DNA of 14,693 nt from an uncultured Lentisphaeria bacterium (GTDB lineage Bacteria > Verrucomicrobiota > Lentisphaeria > Victivallales > UBA1829), in assembly GCA_905211485.1 (NCBI GenBank), contig CAJMAW010000079.1, positions 1 to 14,693 of the forward strand. The letters run 5' to 3'. The notes under the pieces were generated by a model. It did no database searches, was not told the origin of the DNA, and worked only from the letters and a program-made list of their open reading frames with translations. Each line of letters opens with the position of its first letter. Positions within the stretch are counted from its first letter, which is position 1. The position numbers and the translations under genes were made by a program. Of the stretch, positions 6,611 to 14,043 are shown piece by piece.

Positions 6611-7038
6611 GCGATCAAGGAATAAAACGACAAATTGACAGGATCTATCGTATGAATCTTGCCGAACTTCGGGAAAAGTTCAATGAACTCTTTGGCTTTG
6701 AACCGGGGCAGACCAACATTGTAAATCTGCGACGCCGCCTTGCTTATCGAATTCAGGAACTTCATTTCGGGGGATTGTCCGATAACGACAAGGAAATTCT
6801 GATCCGGATTGCCGATGGTGATCCCATGGCCAATCTTCAAAATAAAGCGAAAGGAATGATTTCCAAGTTGCGCGGGACTCGTTATCAACGGGTCTGGAAA
6901 GGGAAGAAATACGAAGTGATTGTTCTGGGCGACGGAACATTCGAATATGACGGAACGGTTTATCAATCGCTTTCCGCCATCGCCCGCGAAATTACCGGGA
7001 CTCGCTGGAACGGCAAACTCTTTTTCGGGGTGAAGTGA
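6607..7038 (+). CDS. DUF2924 family protein
   Basis: The start is ATG 6607 in an ATGA overlap with the upstream stop, with AAGGAG some eleven bases before it; the in-frame ATG at 6568 has no comparable site. The 143 residues carry the family hallmarks: a helical N-terminus, LRRRLAYRIQELHFGGLS (41-58), a beta segment YQRVWKGKKYEVIVLGDG (93-110), and YQSLSAIAREITGTRW then FFGVK at the end. DUF2924 genes commonly stand directly before serine recombinases in phages and integrative elements. The function is unknown; the constant pairing suggests a recombination accessory factor. The stop overlaps the recombinase start (TGATG). Confidence 0.85.
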   Translation: MSDQGIKRQIDRIYRMNLAELREKFNELFGFEPGQTNIVNLRRRLAYRIQELHFGGLSDNDKEILIRIADGDPMANLQNKAKGMISKLRGTRYQRVWKGKKYEVIVLGDGTFEYDGTVYQSLSAIAREITGTRWNGKLFFGVK

Positions 7039-8324
7039 TGGTGATGCAGACGATTCCAAAGAAGAGATGCGCGATTTACACACGCAAGTCCGTTGAGGAA
7101 GGACTGGATCAGGAATTCAACAGTCTGGATGCTCAACGGGAGGCTGGCGAAGCCTATATCGCCAGTCAGAAAGCCAACGGATGGGTCTGCCTCCCGACTC
7201 GTTATGACGACGGAGGATATTCCGGCGGCAATATGAAACGCCCGGCACTTCAGCAGCTCCTTGCCGACTGTGAAGCCGGGCTGGTCGACATCATCGTGGT
7301 TTACAAGATCGACCGATTGTCCCGATCCATCTGTGATTTTGCAGACCTCTCCAAGAAATTTGACGAATGGGGCACACAGTTCGTCGCGGTGACGCAGGAA
7401 ATCAATACCGCCACCAGCGCCGGGCGCATGATGCTCAATATTCTCATCACCTTCGCGCAATATGAGCGGGAGGTCATCACCGAGCGGGTTCGCGACAAGA
7501 TGGCGGCCAGCCGGAAGAAAGGCAAATGGGTCGGCGGCAGTGTTCCAATGGGCTACCGCGTGGAAAACAAGAAGCTGGTTGTTGAGCCGGAAGAAGCACG
7601 GGTCATTCAAAGAATCTTTCAGCGGTTTATTGAGGTTCAGTCTCCCAAACTGATCGCAAGGGAGTTGAACCGTGACGGGATAAAGACAAAGCAGGGAAAA
7701 ATCTGGGATGCCAGTCATATATACCGGATTCTGGAAAATCATACCTACATCGGAGAGGTGAAATACAAGGGAACCATTTGCGAAGGAGAACAGGAGGCTA
7801 TTGTTGATCTGGCCGTCTGGAACCGGTCGAGGGAAATTCTTTCTGCAAATGATCGAATTCCGGACCGGAGCAGGAATGTCGAAATTGTCGCCCCGCTCAA
7901 AGGAATCCTGAAATGCGGGCACTGTGGATGTTCCATGATGCCGACTTATTCCAGGAAGAATGGAAAGAAATACTTTTATTATCTCTGCGTGAAGGATGCA
8001 AAACGTGGGGAAACCCATTGTCCCGTGCGTCAGGTATCTGCGGGAGAAATTGAAAAAAATGTCCGGGAGCAGTTGCGGAAATTTCTTCAGTCGCCGACAA
8101 TCATTATGCGTCTGGCAGCAGCTTTGAATATGCCAGGTGTGGATATCACTGAAGCCCTTCAGGGAATTTTCTGGGAAGAAATCACACCGGGAGAAGCCAA
8201 TCGCCTGACCGCTCTTCTGATTGAGAAGGTCATCATTTATGAAAATAAACTTTCCGTAGAGCTGAAATGCTCCGGAGTCAAAACTCTGCTGGAGGAGCTG
8301 GCAAATGCCGAAGAATCAAATTGA
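7038..8324 (+). CDS. Large serine recombinase (integrase)
   Basis: Site-specific recombinase that cuts and rejoins DNA through a phosphoserine link. The start is ATG 7038, overlapping the DUF2924 stop; GTG 7035 and ATG 7044 are alternatives. The protein has 428 residues. The resolvase domain (about 10-155) has the nucleophile Ser18 in YTRKS, DGGYSGGNMKRPALQ and YKIDRLSRS. The recombinase domain (about 180-275) has GSVPMGYRVENKKLVVEPEE and YRILENHTYIG. A zinc ribbon follows with C293-x2-C296, C317 and C328, then a helical stretch that may hold the coiled coil. All expected catalytic motifs are present and no frameshift is seen, so it looks intact. It probably integrates and excises the element. 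It reads towards the presumed right end. Confidence 0.92.
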   Translation: MVMQTIPKKRCAIYTRKSVEEGLDQEFNSLDAQREAGEAYIASQKANGWVCLPTRYDDGGYSGGNMKRPALQQLLADCEAGLVDIIVVYKIDRLSRSICDFADLSKKFDEWGTQFVAVTQEINTATSAGRMMLNILITFAQYEREVITERVRDKMAASRKKGKWVGGSVPMGYRVENKKLVVEPEEARVIQRIFQRFIEVQSPKLIARELNRDGIKTKQGKIWDASHIYRILENHTYIGEVKYKGTICEGEQEAIVDLAVWNRSREILSANDRIPDRSRNVEIVAPLKGILKCGHCGCSMMPTYSRKNGKKYFYYLCVKDAKRGETHCPVRQVSAGEIEKNVREQLRKFLQSPTIIMRLAAALNMPGVDITEALQGIFWEEITPGEANRLTALLIEKVIIYENKLSVELKCSGVKTLLEELANAEESN

Positions 8325-8688
8325 AATTCTGGAAAACGGGAACCTGCTGATTACGTTGCCGATCGTTTTCAAGATCTGCGGACAGCGGAAAAAGATGATT
8401 ATGCCGGATTCCGAGGATGCGGGATCTTCTCCTCTTCTCCTGAGTATCGCAAGAGCATATCGCTGGCAGAAGATGATCGATGAAGGCAAATTCAAAAACA
8501 TTGCCGAACTTGCCAATGTGCTTGGCATCGACTCCGGAGCAGTGGCACGGACAATCCGCCTGACTTTGCTTTCCCCGAAAATCATCCATAAGATCATTGC
8601 CGGGGAAGTAAACTTATCGCAGGAACAGTATCGCCAGAGTTTTCCGGATTCCTGGGAGGAACAGGAAAAGGTTTTCTTTCCACAGTAA
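8305..8688 (+). CDS. ParB-like helix-turn-helix protein following the recombinase
   Basis: It overlaps the recombinase by 20 bases, with GGAGGAGC before the ATG. The 127 residues have a short beta N-terminus (ILENGNLLITLPIVF), then a helical block (LLLSIARAYRWQKMIDEGK). An HTH of KorB/ParB type follows at about 64-90 (NIAELANVLGIDSGAVARTI, RLTLLSP). Genes of this type often close the DUF2924/serine recombinase cassette in phages. A role in regulating the cassette or directing recombination is plausible but not shown. A terminator follows directly. Confidence 0.7.
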   Translation: MPKNQIEILENGNLLITLPIVFKICGQRKKMIMPDSEDAGSSPLLLSIARAYRWQKMIDEGKFKNIAELANVLGIDSGAVARTIRLTLLSPKIIHKIIAGEVNLSQEQYRQSFPDSWEEQEKVFFPQ

Positions 8689-8698
8689 CAAGCAACAG

Positions 8699-8735
8699 CG
8701 GGCGATTGCGGGCTTTTCTCCTGCTCGCCCGTTTT
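8699..8735 (+). terminator. Terminator after the recombinase operon
   Basis: CGGGCGA at 8699-8705 pairs with TCGCCCG at 8725-8731, followed by TTTT at 8732-8735. The loop is long (19 bases) and the T tract short, so strength is uncertain. The position, 11 bases after the last gene of the rightward operon, supports the call. Confidence 0.55.
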
Positions 8736-8895
8736 CATGTTAGACGAGGGAAAGGCCTACGGCAAAAGATGACAAGCATAGCAACTTCCACATGCCGGCT
8801 GCTCCAACTCACGTTTGCTATCTGTAATCTCCCAGAGCAGATGTGTGCAAATGCAATAACAGATACTATCGGCATTTTACACCGAGTCAAGTTGT
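8736..8895. other. Noncoding stretch after the terminator
   Basis: I see no supported gene here. Frames on both strands (for example 8706-9086 on + and 8735-8941 on -) have neither a ribosome binding site nor recognisable content. If the element ends before 8896, its attachment site would lie here. Confidence 0.4.
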
Positions 8896-9201
8896 TTAGT
8901 TTCCGGGGCCAATCGCAGAAACATGTAATTTCTTCTCGCATTGCTGCATTAGCCAGAGACGCTTTAAATATCTTGTTCCATATTCAATTCGAATTATTGA
9001 ATCCAAATTATGGCGAAACGTACCATCCCATTGGGCTTCATCATCAAGTTCCTTCAATAGAACATATTTTCTTGTTGTGCAGATAAATTTCCCGATCCAA
9101 ACCAGATTATCCTTAGATTTCTTCTTGTAAACACCTACAAGAGGATATTTATCTTTTAACAACAACAGAAAATTTGGAATTGTACTTAACGGCAGAATCA
9201 T
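8896..9201 (-). CDS. 101-aa protein of a small beta-rich family
   Basis: The start is ATG 9201, with AGGAAA just upstream, although the frame stays open to an ATG at 9288. Residues have a consistent small-domain pattern: a helix (IPNFLLLLKDKYPLVGVYKK), WIGKFICTTRKYVLLKELDD, EAQWDGTFRHNLDSIIRIEY and GTRYLKRLWLM. I have seen similar short proteins with a W-[VI]-G-[KR] strand, LL(K/H)xx(D)xxGxWDG and I-x-R-[IV]-x-x-G-x-[RE]-Y, always without known function. The DNA is visibly more AT-rich than the genes on both sides, suggesting separate origin. It runs towards the recombinase operon and lies between that operon and a truncated chromosomal gene. It could be cargo at the element end or a host gene. 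Confidence 0.55.
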   Translation of the reverse strand: MILPLSTIPNFLLLLKDKYPLVGVYKKKSKDNLVWIGKFICTTRKYVLLKELDDEAQWDGTFRHNLDSIIRIEYGTRYLKRLWLMQQCEKKLHVSAIGPGN

Positions 9202-9262
9202 ATTTTCCTGAGGAAATAGATGAAATCTCAATTGTGCTCTTTTTATAAAATAATCTTCCGAA

Positions 9263-9943
9263 TCATAAATTCGGCTGGTGATCCACATCCCCCCGGAAGA
9301 AAAGCCCCATGTGATAACAGGCGTAAGGCTTGTAGTTCTTCGTCTGCGCCGGCGTGATGAAGACTATATCCGGATACTGATTCTTTACAATGTTGATTAT
9401 CCATTGATTCATGACGCAGATCAGCCTGCACCGGTGTTTCCGCTGGAACCGCTCCACATAGCTGAACCAGCCGATGGAGTCCCCGAGCGTCCCGACCGGG
9501 ATCTGGATCATCACCTCTTTGTCCCGGGCGTCAAAATCATGCGTGAACAGCGGCTCTTTTCCGCCTTTTTCATAAATGGCCAGTTGGAAGCAGATGTAGA
9601 ACTTCTTGACACTGGTGATGAATGCCCCGGGAACGGTATCCTGGCTGAACAGAATCACGCCGGTGTCGCTATCGGAAAAGACAACATGATACTCCTTCCG
9701 GTTCTGCGGGAAAAGGATGCGGATCCCGTCATTGAAGTCAAACAAGATTCCGTCAACCGCCTCCTGCGTCGGAACCGCCGGGATTTCGCCGAAAATGCTC
9801 TCGGCTTCCGGCTGCTGCGCCGATACGGGAGACGCCGAAGCGACCGGAGCTCCGGACTCTGCGGCCGCTCCGGGGACAGAACCGATATGAATGGAGATGT
9901 CTTCATTCGCCATCGGAGTGAAACTGAAGTTGTTCTCGGTCAT
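9263..9943 (-). pseudogene. Truncated autotransporter-type O-heptosyltransferase
   Basis: The first 226 residues fit the N-terminal half of the autotransporter strand-loop-strand O-heptosyltransferase family (TibC-like): RILFPQ near 75, YHVVFSDSDTGVILFSQD, THDFDARDKEVMIQIPVGTL, GDSIGWFSYVERFQRKH, YACYHMGLFF. Residues 23-50 are an Ala/Ser/Pro-rich linker. Family members are around 400 residues long. Here the frame stops a few codons after DHQP, exactly where family conservation should continue. The sugar-nucleotide-binding C-terminal GT-B half and the metal-binding cysteines are missing. It is therefore probably inactive, cut by insertion or deletion at about 9275. It lies 18 bases after the ankyrin gene and was probably co-transcribed with it. 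Confidence 0.65.
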
Positions 9944-9961
9944 TTTGCTGCTCTTTGTCTG

Positions 9962-11422
9962 TTACGGGCGAAAATCGGACCGGCTTTCCAGCAGTTTCCG
10001 CGTATCGCCGCCGGCATAGTCCGATATCGATTTGCCTTTTTTCGTTTTCACATCCAGTTTTGCGCCGTTATCCAGCAGCAGTTTTACAATTTCCACATCC
10101 CCCCTGCCTGCCGCAAGGAAAATCGGCGTTTCACCATTCTTATTCTGACAGTTGACATCGGCTTTCTTCGCCAGGAGCGCCTTGACCACCACAAGATTGC
10201 GTTCGCGCGCGGCATAGTGCAGCGGGGTGTCACCGAACATATCCGTTGAATCCGGTCTGGCGCCTTTGTCCAGCAGGTAGCATGCCGGCTCGCCGTCGCT
10301 GAAGTTTTCAATGGCGAAATGCAGGATCTTCATTCCCCGGTCCATCACCTGGGTCTCCAGATCAGCACCGGAGGTGATCAGGAAATCACGCATCTCTTTT
10401 GCTCTTAAAGCCAGAACCAGAGGAGTCGCCCCGTTTTTATCTTTGACATTCAAATCAGCTTTTTTCCCGATGAGCGCCTGCAGCAGCGGAACATTGCCAT
10501 GCTGAGCGGCAAACAGAACCGGACAGTTGCCGTCATTACACTTCAAATCGGGATCGGCTTTGAATTTATCCAGCAGCACGCCGATCGCTCGGGCATTGTC
10601 TGTCTCGACCGCCAGGAACAGCGGAGTCCGGCCGTACTTATCCTGAAGATTCGGATTCGCCTTCTTCTCCCCGAGTGCATCTACCACATAAGCGGCTTTG
10701 TCCAGATTGGTACGGAACGCGGCGGCAATGTGCATGGCGGAATTGCCGTCCTGATCCTGGATATCCAGTTTGATTCCGGGGATGACGAGCATCGAAGCCG
10801 GAATACGCGGATCCGCCGCAGTGAACTTCCGGATGCAGAGCATCAATGCCGTTTCTCCCCGGCTGTTCTGTGCATTGACGTCCGGCTTTGCAGTGAATAT
10901 GGCGCTGATGACTTCTGCATTGTAGCTGTCGGAACTGTTGACGAGCATGAAGGGCGTTGTCCCGCCGCGGTCCTTCGCATTGACATCGGCCCCGTTTTTC
11001 AGCAGCAGCGTGATGATTTCCGCTTTGGGATCTTTTCCCCGGCAGGCAAAGTGGAGAACGGTATTCTGCGCGTTATCCGCAGCCCTGACGTCAGCTTTCC
11101 CCGCAAGCAGTTTTTCCACCGCCGCAGTATTCCGGGCGCTGACGGCATGGTGCAGCGGAGTCATGCCGCTGCCATCCCTCGCTTCTATGTCGGCTCCTTT
11201 TGCCAATAACAGAGGAATCAGCTCGGCGTTGGCAATCGCCGCCCAGTGCAGCACGGTTCGATTGTAACGGTCCGTCTCCTCCAGATCCACACCGCCGGCT
11301 TCCACTAGGCTTTTTACCTGTTCATATCTCCCCGTCTGCATCAAAAGCGGCAGGTTCTCCGCTCCGCACAGGGAGAAGCCGACAGCCAGCCAGCAGCTCA
11401 ATCCCGATAGGATCCGTTTCAT
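9962..11422 (-). CDS. Secreted ankyrin-repeat protein
   Basis: This 486-residue protein has a signal peptide (MKRILSGLSCWLAVGFSLCGA, cut before EN by rule of thumb). The FSLC segment is a poor lipobox, so export to the periplasm is likelier than lipid anchoring. About 13 ankyrin repeats fill the rest, with the usual G-x-TPLHxA, LLLxxGAD and VNAxD spacing. Repeats 5-7 and 10-11 are longer and degenerate. Ankyrin stacks bind other proteins; the partner is unknown. GGAGG lies about ten bases before the ATG. The end (DYAGGDTRKLLESRSDFRP) is a normal repeat cap, so the gene looks complete. The 90 bases before it contain a hairpin and no clear promoter. Confidence 0.85.
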   Translation of the reverse strand: MKRILSGLSCWLAVGFSLCGAENLPLLMQTGRYEQVKSLVEAGGVDLEETDRYNRTVLHWAAIANAELIPLLLAKGADIEARDGSGMTPLHHAVSARNTAAVEKLLAGKADVRAADNAQNTVLHFACRGKDPKAEIITLLLKNGADVNAKDRGGTTPFMLVNSSDSYNAEVISAIFTAKPDVNAQNSRGETALMLCIRKFTAADPRIPASMLVIPGIKLDIQDQDGNSAMHIAAAFRTNLDKAAYVVDALGEKKANPNLQDKYGRTPLFLAVETDNARAIGVLLDKFKADPDLKCNDGNCPVLFAAQHGNVPLLQALIGKKADLNVKDKNGATPLVLALRAKEMRDFLITSGADLETQVMDRGMKILHFAIENFSDGEPACYLLDKGARPDSTDMFGDTPLHYAARERNLVVVKALLAKKADVNCQNKNGETPIFLAAGRGDVEIVKLLLDNGAKLDVKTKKGKSISDYAGGDTRKLLESRSDFRP

Positions 11423-11452
11423 GACCGTATTGCCTCCATGTTACACTATAAC

Positions 11453-11495
11453 AAGCCGGAAACTGATTCTTTACCTGAACCAGTCCCGGCTTTTT
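11453..11495. terminator. Terminator-like hairpin before the ankyrin gene
   Basis: AAGCCGG (11453-11459) pairs with CCGGCTT (11486-11492), extended by ACTG/CAGT pairs across a small internal loop. TTTTT follows on the + strand. On the minus strand, the direction in which genes run, the hairpin follows the 11513-12091 gene but the U run is broken (CTTGTTATA). It probably ends the upstream minus-strand operon at least partly. Confidence 0.45.
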
Positions 11496-11512
11496 CAATA
11501 GAATCGAGCAGA

Positions 11513-12091
11513 CTATTTCGTTAATTCGACAGCCATGAACAACAACCGGGAACTGGTGAAGCTTCCGGTGAATGTCAGCAGGCAGTCCTTGGCATCGGTT
11601 GACGCACCGCGATATATCTTGTTGTCTTTGATGGTGTAAAGCACCTCGCCAGGCACATATTTCCCATCCTGCTGCACCTTGTATTCGGTGATGATCGTAA
11701 TCCCGCCGGTTTCGCGTTTCTCCTCCGTATCCTTGAACGTGACGAATCCATTGTAAATCACGGCTTCGAGAACATTGCCGCGCTGCGTTTTCGTTTCGAA
11801 CAGCGTAGCCAGGCAGTCCGCCTGGTTGATGGAGAATCCTTTGTAGATGCGGTTGCCCTGCAACCGGAAAATGCTGTTGTCGGGGGAGGCTTTCGGCGCT
11901 TCCTTGGCGACCATATTGCCCGGATGCGCGTAAAGAACTTCTTTCCGTGCCGCGTCGCGGTAAAAGTTTCCGCTCTGATAATAGCAGATCACATCTTTTT
12001 TATCGGTGGAGTCACCACGGTAAATGGTTTCCGCCGCAAAACATCCCAGAACAAGGGAGCTGAACAAAGCCAGTGTAAAACTTTTTTTCAT
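11513..12091 (-). CDS. Secreted protein with three IYRG-type repeats
   Basis: The start is ATG 12091, six bases after GGAGG; the frame extends a little further to a TTG. The 192-residue protein has a signal peptide ending LVLGCFA. Cys17 could be a lipidation site, although Leu at -2 is unusual, and signal peptidase I cleavage at CFA/AE fits as well. Three copies of a motif stand at residues 23, 82 and 159: IYRGDSTDKKDV, IYKGFSINQADCL and IYRGASTDAKDCL. Between them are beta-rich segments, so a three-bladed or layered beta structure is likely. I recognise no family. It is the last gene of the beta-helix/lipoprotein/DUF805 cluster, 28 bases after DUF805, so an envelope role is inferred. Confidence 0.75.
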   Translation of the reverse strand: MKKSFTLALFSSLVLGCFAAETIYRGDSTDKKDVICYYQSGNFYRDAARKEVLYAHPGNMVAKEAPKASPDNSIFRLQGNRIYKGFSINQADCLATLFETKTQRGNVLEAVIYNGFVTFKDTEEKRETGGITIITEYKVQQDGKYVPGEVLYTIKDNKIYRGASTDAKDCLLTFTGSFTSSRLLFMAVELTK

Positions 12092-12119
12092 TTTTTCCTC
12101 CAAGCTGTTTTCTTATATT

Positions 12120-12470
12120 TTAATTGATTGCCGAGCCAAACTTGTTCTCGTCTTTGTCTCCCTCTGGAATACACATGATCAGGAGGATCAACGCGCCGAT
12201 GAATGGAATAAGGGTGATCAAAATTGTCCATCCGGATTTATTCCGGTCATGCAGGCGTCGCGCAGTAACCCCCAGACTGGGCAGAAGCATTGCCAATGTC
12301 CAGATCAAACTGAGGATTGATCCGATCTTGGGAACGAATCCGAGAACTGTGCTGACAATGAACATGACCAGAATCCAGAGCCAGAATTCCGCCCGTCCGG
12401 CCCGGCCGGTAAAACAGAAGTATTTCCTGGTCAAGATGTTGATGAAGTTGCTGATTACTTTCTGAGGCAT
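12120..12470 (-). CDS. DUF805 inner-membrane protein
   Basis: This 116-residue protein shows the DUF805 pattern: an N-terminal soluble stretch with KYFCFTGRAGRAEFW, hydrophobic segments around 29-45 and 50-66, then ARRLHDRNKSGWTILI, a further membrane hairpin and the final PEGDKDENKFG. The RRLHD-x(3)-SGW and the NKFG tail are diagnostic. Function is unknown; members are widespread small membrane proteins. AAGGGAAA lies about eight bases before the ATG. It follows the 58-aa lipoprotein by 18 bases, consistent with one operon. Confidence 0.88.
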   Translation of the reverse strand: MPQKVISNFINILTRKYFCFTGRAGRAEFWLWILVMFIVSTVLGFVPKIGSILSLIWTLAMLLPSLGVTARRLHDRNKSGWTILITLIPFIGALILLIMCIPEGDKDENKFGSAIN

Positions 12471-12488
12471 AACTGTTTCCCTTTTCGT

Positions 12489-12665
12489 TTAGATGGATTC
12501 TATTATGAAATCGATAAGCGCTTCACAGAAACGCTCAGCCGCCTGCTGCTGCCGGTATTCCCGTGCTTTCCGGTCTTCCGGAGTTGAGGCGCAACCTGCC
12601 GCAGACAGCATGCCGGCCAGCAGTACAACCCAAATTCCCAGACGACCCTTCCGGCGTTCTCTCAT
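12489..12665 (-). CDS. 58-aa small lipoprotein
   Basis: The protein begins with a basic n-region (MRERRKGR), has a hydrophobic core (IWVVLLAGML) and a good lipobox LSAAGC with Cys25. After it comes a short charged helix rich in Arg/Gln/Glu (EDRKAREYRQQQAAERF) and a hydrophobic end. The start codon overlaps the stop of the beta-helix gene as ATGA, and AGGAG lies five bases upstream, so translation is coupled. Such short lipoproteins with a coiled tail are typical envelope entericidin- or Lpp-like proteins in shape, but no family is recognised. Confidence 0.7.
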   Translation of the reverse strand: MRERRKGRLGIWVVLLAGMLSAAGCASTPEDRKAREYRQQQAAERFCEALIDFIIESI

Positions 12666-13981
12666 TGCCTCTCCTGAAGAGGTTTCTGAGCGCCTGCCTC
12701 CTGAACCGCACCGAAAAATTTAATCGCGCTGTCGAACGGATAAGGATTGGCGAACATGGATACCTTGGAGGTGATTTTCCCCTGTTTGTTCAATCCGAGC
12801 GCGGCGCGGAATTGATTCATCGGTGAATTTTCATCGTAATCGACCTCTTCGGAATAGGTGGCATTCAGGAATGCCTCCAGGTATTTCATGTCGATAACGT
12901 CTTTGAACAGCGCCGGATCCTTGAGTCCGATATTGTCTTTGACACTCACCATGCCGTCGACATCACCCAGGTCGTCAAAACCATCGTCTTCCACCTTCAT
13001 GAATTTAATCGACGGGCTGATGGTGATTGTCACGTCGGAGGTCTTGTTCAGGAAAAAGATATTGTTTTCCAGCCTGACCTGTTTGGTCTTGTCGCTGCCC
13101 TTCGTGTTGTCGAAGCCGGACATGGTGTTCAGACCGATGATATTGTGATGAATATTGGTCGACATATTGGCATTGGCCCGCACACCGAATCCCATATCTT
13201 CAAACGCCTTTGTACGCGTCCATGTGAAAAGCAGCGTGTTGTTGGCGAATTCAAAATCCACCATCCCGGGTTTTCCGTTGGTGCTTCTCACGTCGGCGGC
13301 CATCATGCGATTTCCGATAAATACATTATTCAGAATTTTCACACTCCCTGAAAAATGAGCCGCCAGAACCGCGAAGTTTCCGCCATTGAGAAACAGGCAG
13401 TTTTGGATTGTGAATGTCCCATCCGTTTCCGCATTCAGCAGCGCTTTGTCGATCGATGGATTTTTTGTGGTCCCCTTGGCCGGCGGAATGGTCAGCATGC
13501 CGTGTTCAAATCCTTCCGGTTTTCCCTCCCGGGCGTGATAGCTGTTGGCCAGGGTGTGATCGAATATGAAACCATCAATCAGAATGTTGGAGTCAGGACC
13601 GAATTTGCGGGTTTTTACGGTCAGCGTTCCGAATGTCGGCTTTGTGGCGTTCTGTGCATTGGACGGACGCAGCATCGTATGATATATGAGCGGATTTCTC
13701 TCCGAAAAATCGGCATTGTAGCCTCCGATCAGGTTCACCGGTTTATCCATGTTGATCCAGCCGCAGGACATCTTGCCCGGATAATTTCCCGCCGCGACAT
13801 GAAGGGTGTCCCCGGGAGCGGCATTTTCGATCGCTTTCCAGATGTTTTTGAAAGGTGCTTCTTTCGTTCCGGCGTTTTTGTTGTTTCCCGTCGTCAGAGA
13901 AACATACCAATCCGCAGCCGTGCCCAGAGAAGCGCAGAACAGGAGCACTCCACTTAATAACCCCAGTTTACCGTATCGCAT
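12662..13981 (-). CDS. Secreted right-handed beta-helix protein (DUF1565-like)
   Basis: This 439-residue protein has a signal peptide (MRYGKLGLLSGVLLFCASLG, cleaved near TA/ADWYVS). The start of the mature part, WYVSLTTGNNKNAGTKEAPF followed by KAIENAAPGDTLHVAAGNYP, is the DUF1565/pectate-lyase-like opening of right-handed beta-helix proteins. Repeated strands with Asn ladders follow (ILIDGFIFDHT, FTIQNCLFLNGGNF, VKILNNVFIGN, FANNTLLF, IHHNIIGLN, LENNIFFLN). No lyase catalytic residues can be placed with confidence, so carbohydrate binding or cleavage is only a family-level guess. GGTGAAG precedes the ATG. It heads the operon whose next gene overlaps by four bases. Confidence 0.82.
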   Translation of the reverse strand: MRYGKLGLLSGVLLFCASLGTAADWYVSLTTGNNKNAGTKEAPFKNIWKAIENAAPGDTLHVAAGNYPGKMSCGWINMDKPVNLIGGYNADFSERNPLIYHTMLRPSNAQNATKPTFGTLTVKTRKFGPDSNILIDGFIFDHTLANSYHAREGKPEGFEHGMLTIPPAKGTTKNPSIDKALLNAETDGTFTIQNCLFLNGGNFAVLAAHFSGSVKILNNVFIGNRMMAADVRSTNGKPGMVDFEFANNTLLFTWTRTKAFEDMGFGVRANANMSTNIHHNIIGLNTMSGFDNTKGSDKTKQVRLENNIFFLNKTSDVTITISPSIKFMKVEDDGFDDLGDVDGMVSVKDNIGLKDPALFKDVIDMKYLEAFLNATYSEEVDYDENSPMNQFRAALGLNKQGKITSKVSMFANPYPFDSAIKFFGAVQEAGAQKPLQERQ

Positions 13982-13995
13982 GACTTCACCCTATA

Positions 13996-14032
13996 AAACA
14001 GGCCGACAATTTCAATAATTGCCGACCTGTTT
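13996..14032 (-). terminator. Terminator of the TRL-like lipoprotein gene
   Basis: The 16-base arms 13996-14011 and 14017-14032 surround a 5-base loop. Two positions are mismatched on the + strand (C-A and A-C) but become G-U pairs in the minus-strand RNA. In that direction the stem ends CCUGUUUUAU. The stem is thus fully paired only in a minus-strand transcript, which matches the direction of the gene ending at 14044. It also lies just before the beta-helix start, so read-through would feed that operon. Confidence 0.8.
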
Positions 14033-14043
14033 CTGTCCAAATG

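Noticed and set aside
6963..8018. 351-codon minus-strand frame
   Set aside because: It is antisense to the serine recombinase, which has all its catalytic motifs, and has no ribosome binding site of note.
8706..9086. 126-codon + strand frame after the recombinase operon
   Set aside because: It starts inside the terminator hairpin, has no ribosome binding site and is antisense to the better supported 101-aa gene.
9278..10249. 323-codon + strand frame
   Set aside because: It is antisense to the heptosyltransferase fragment and the end of the ankyrin gene.
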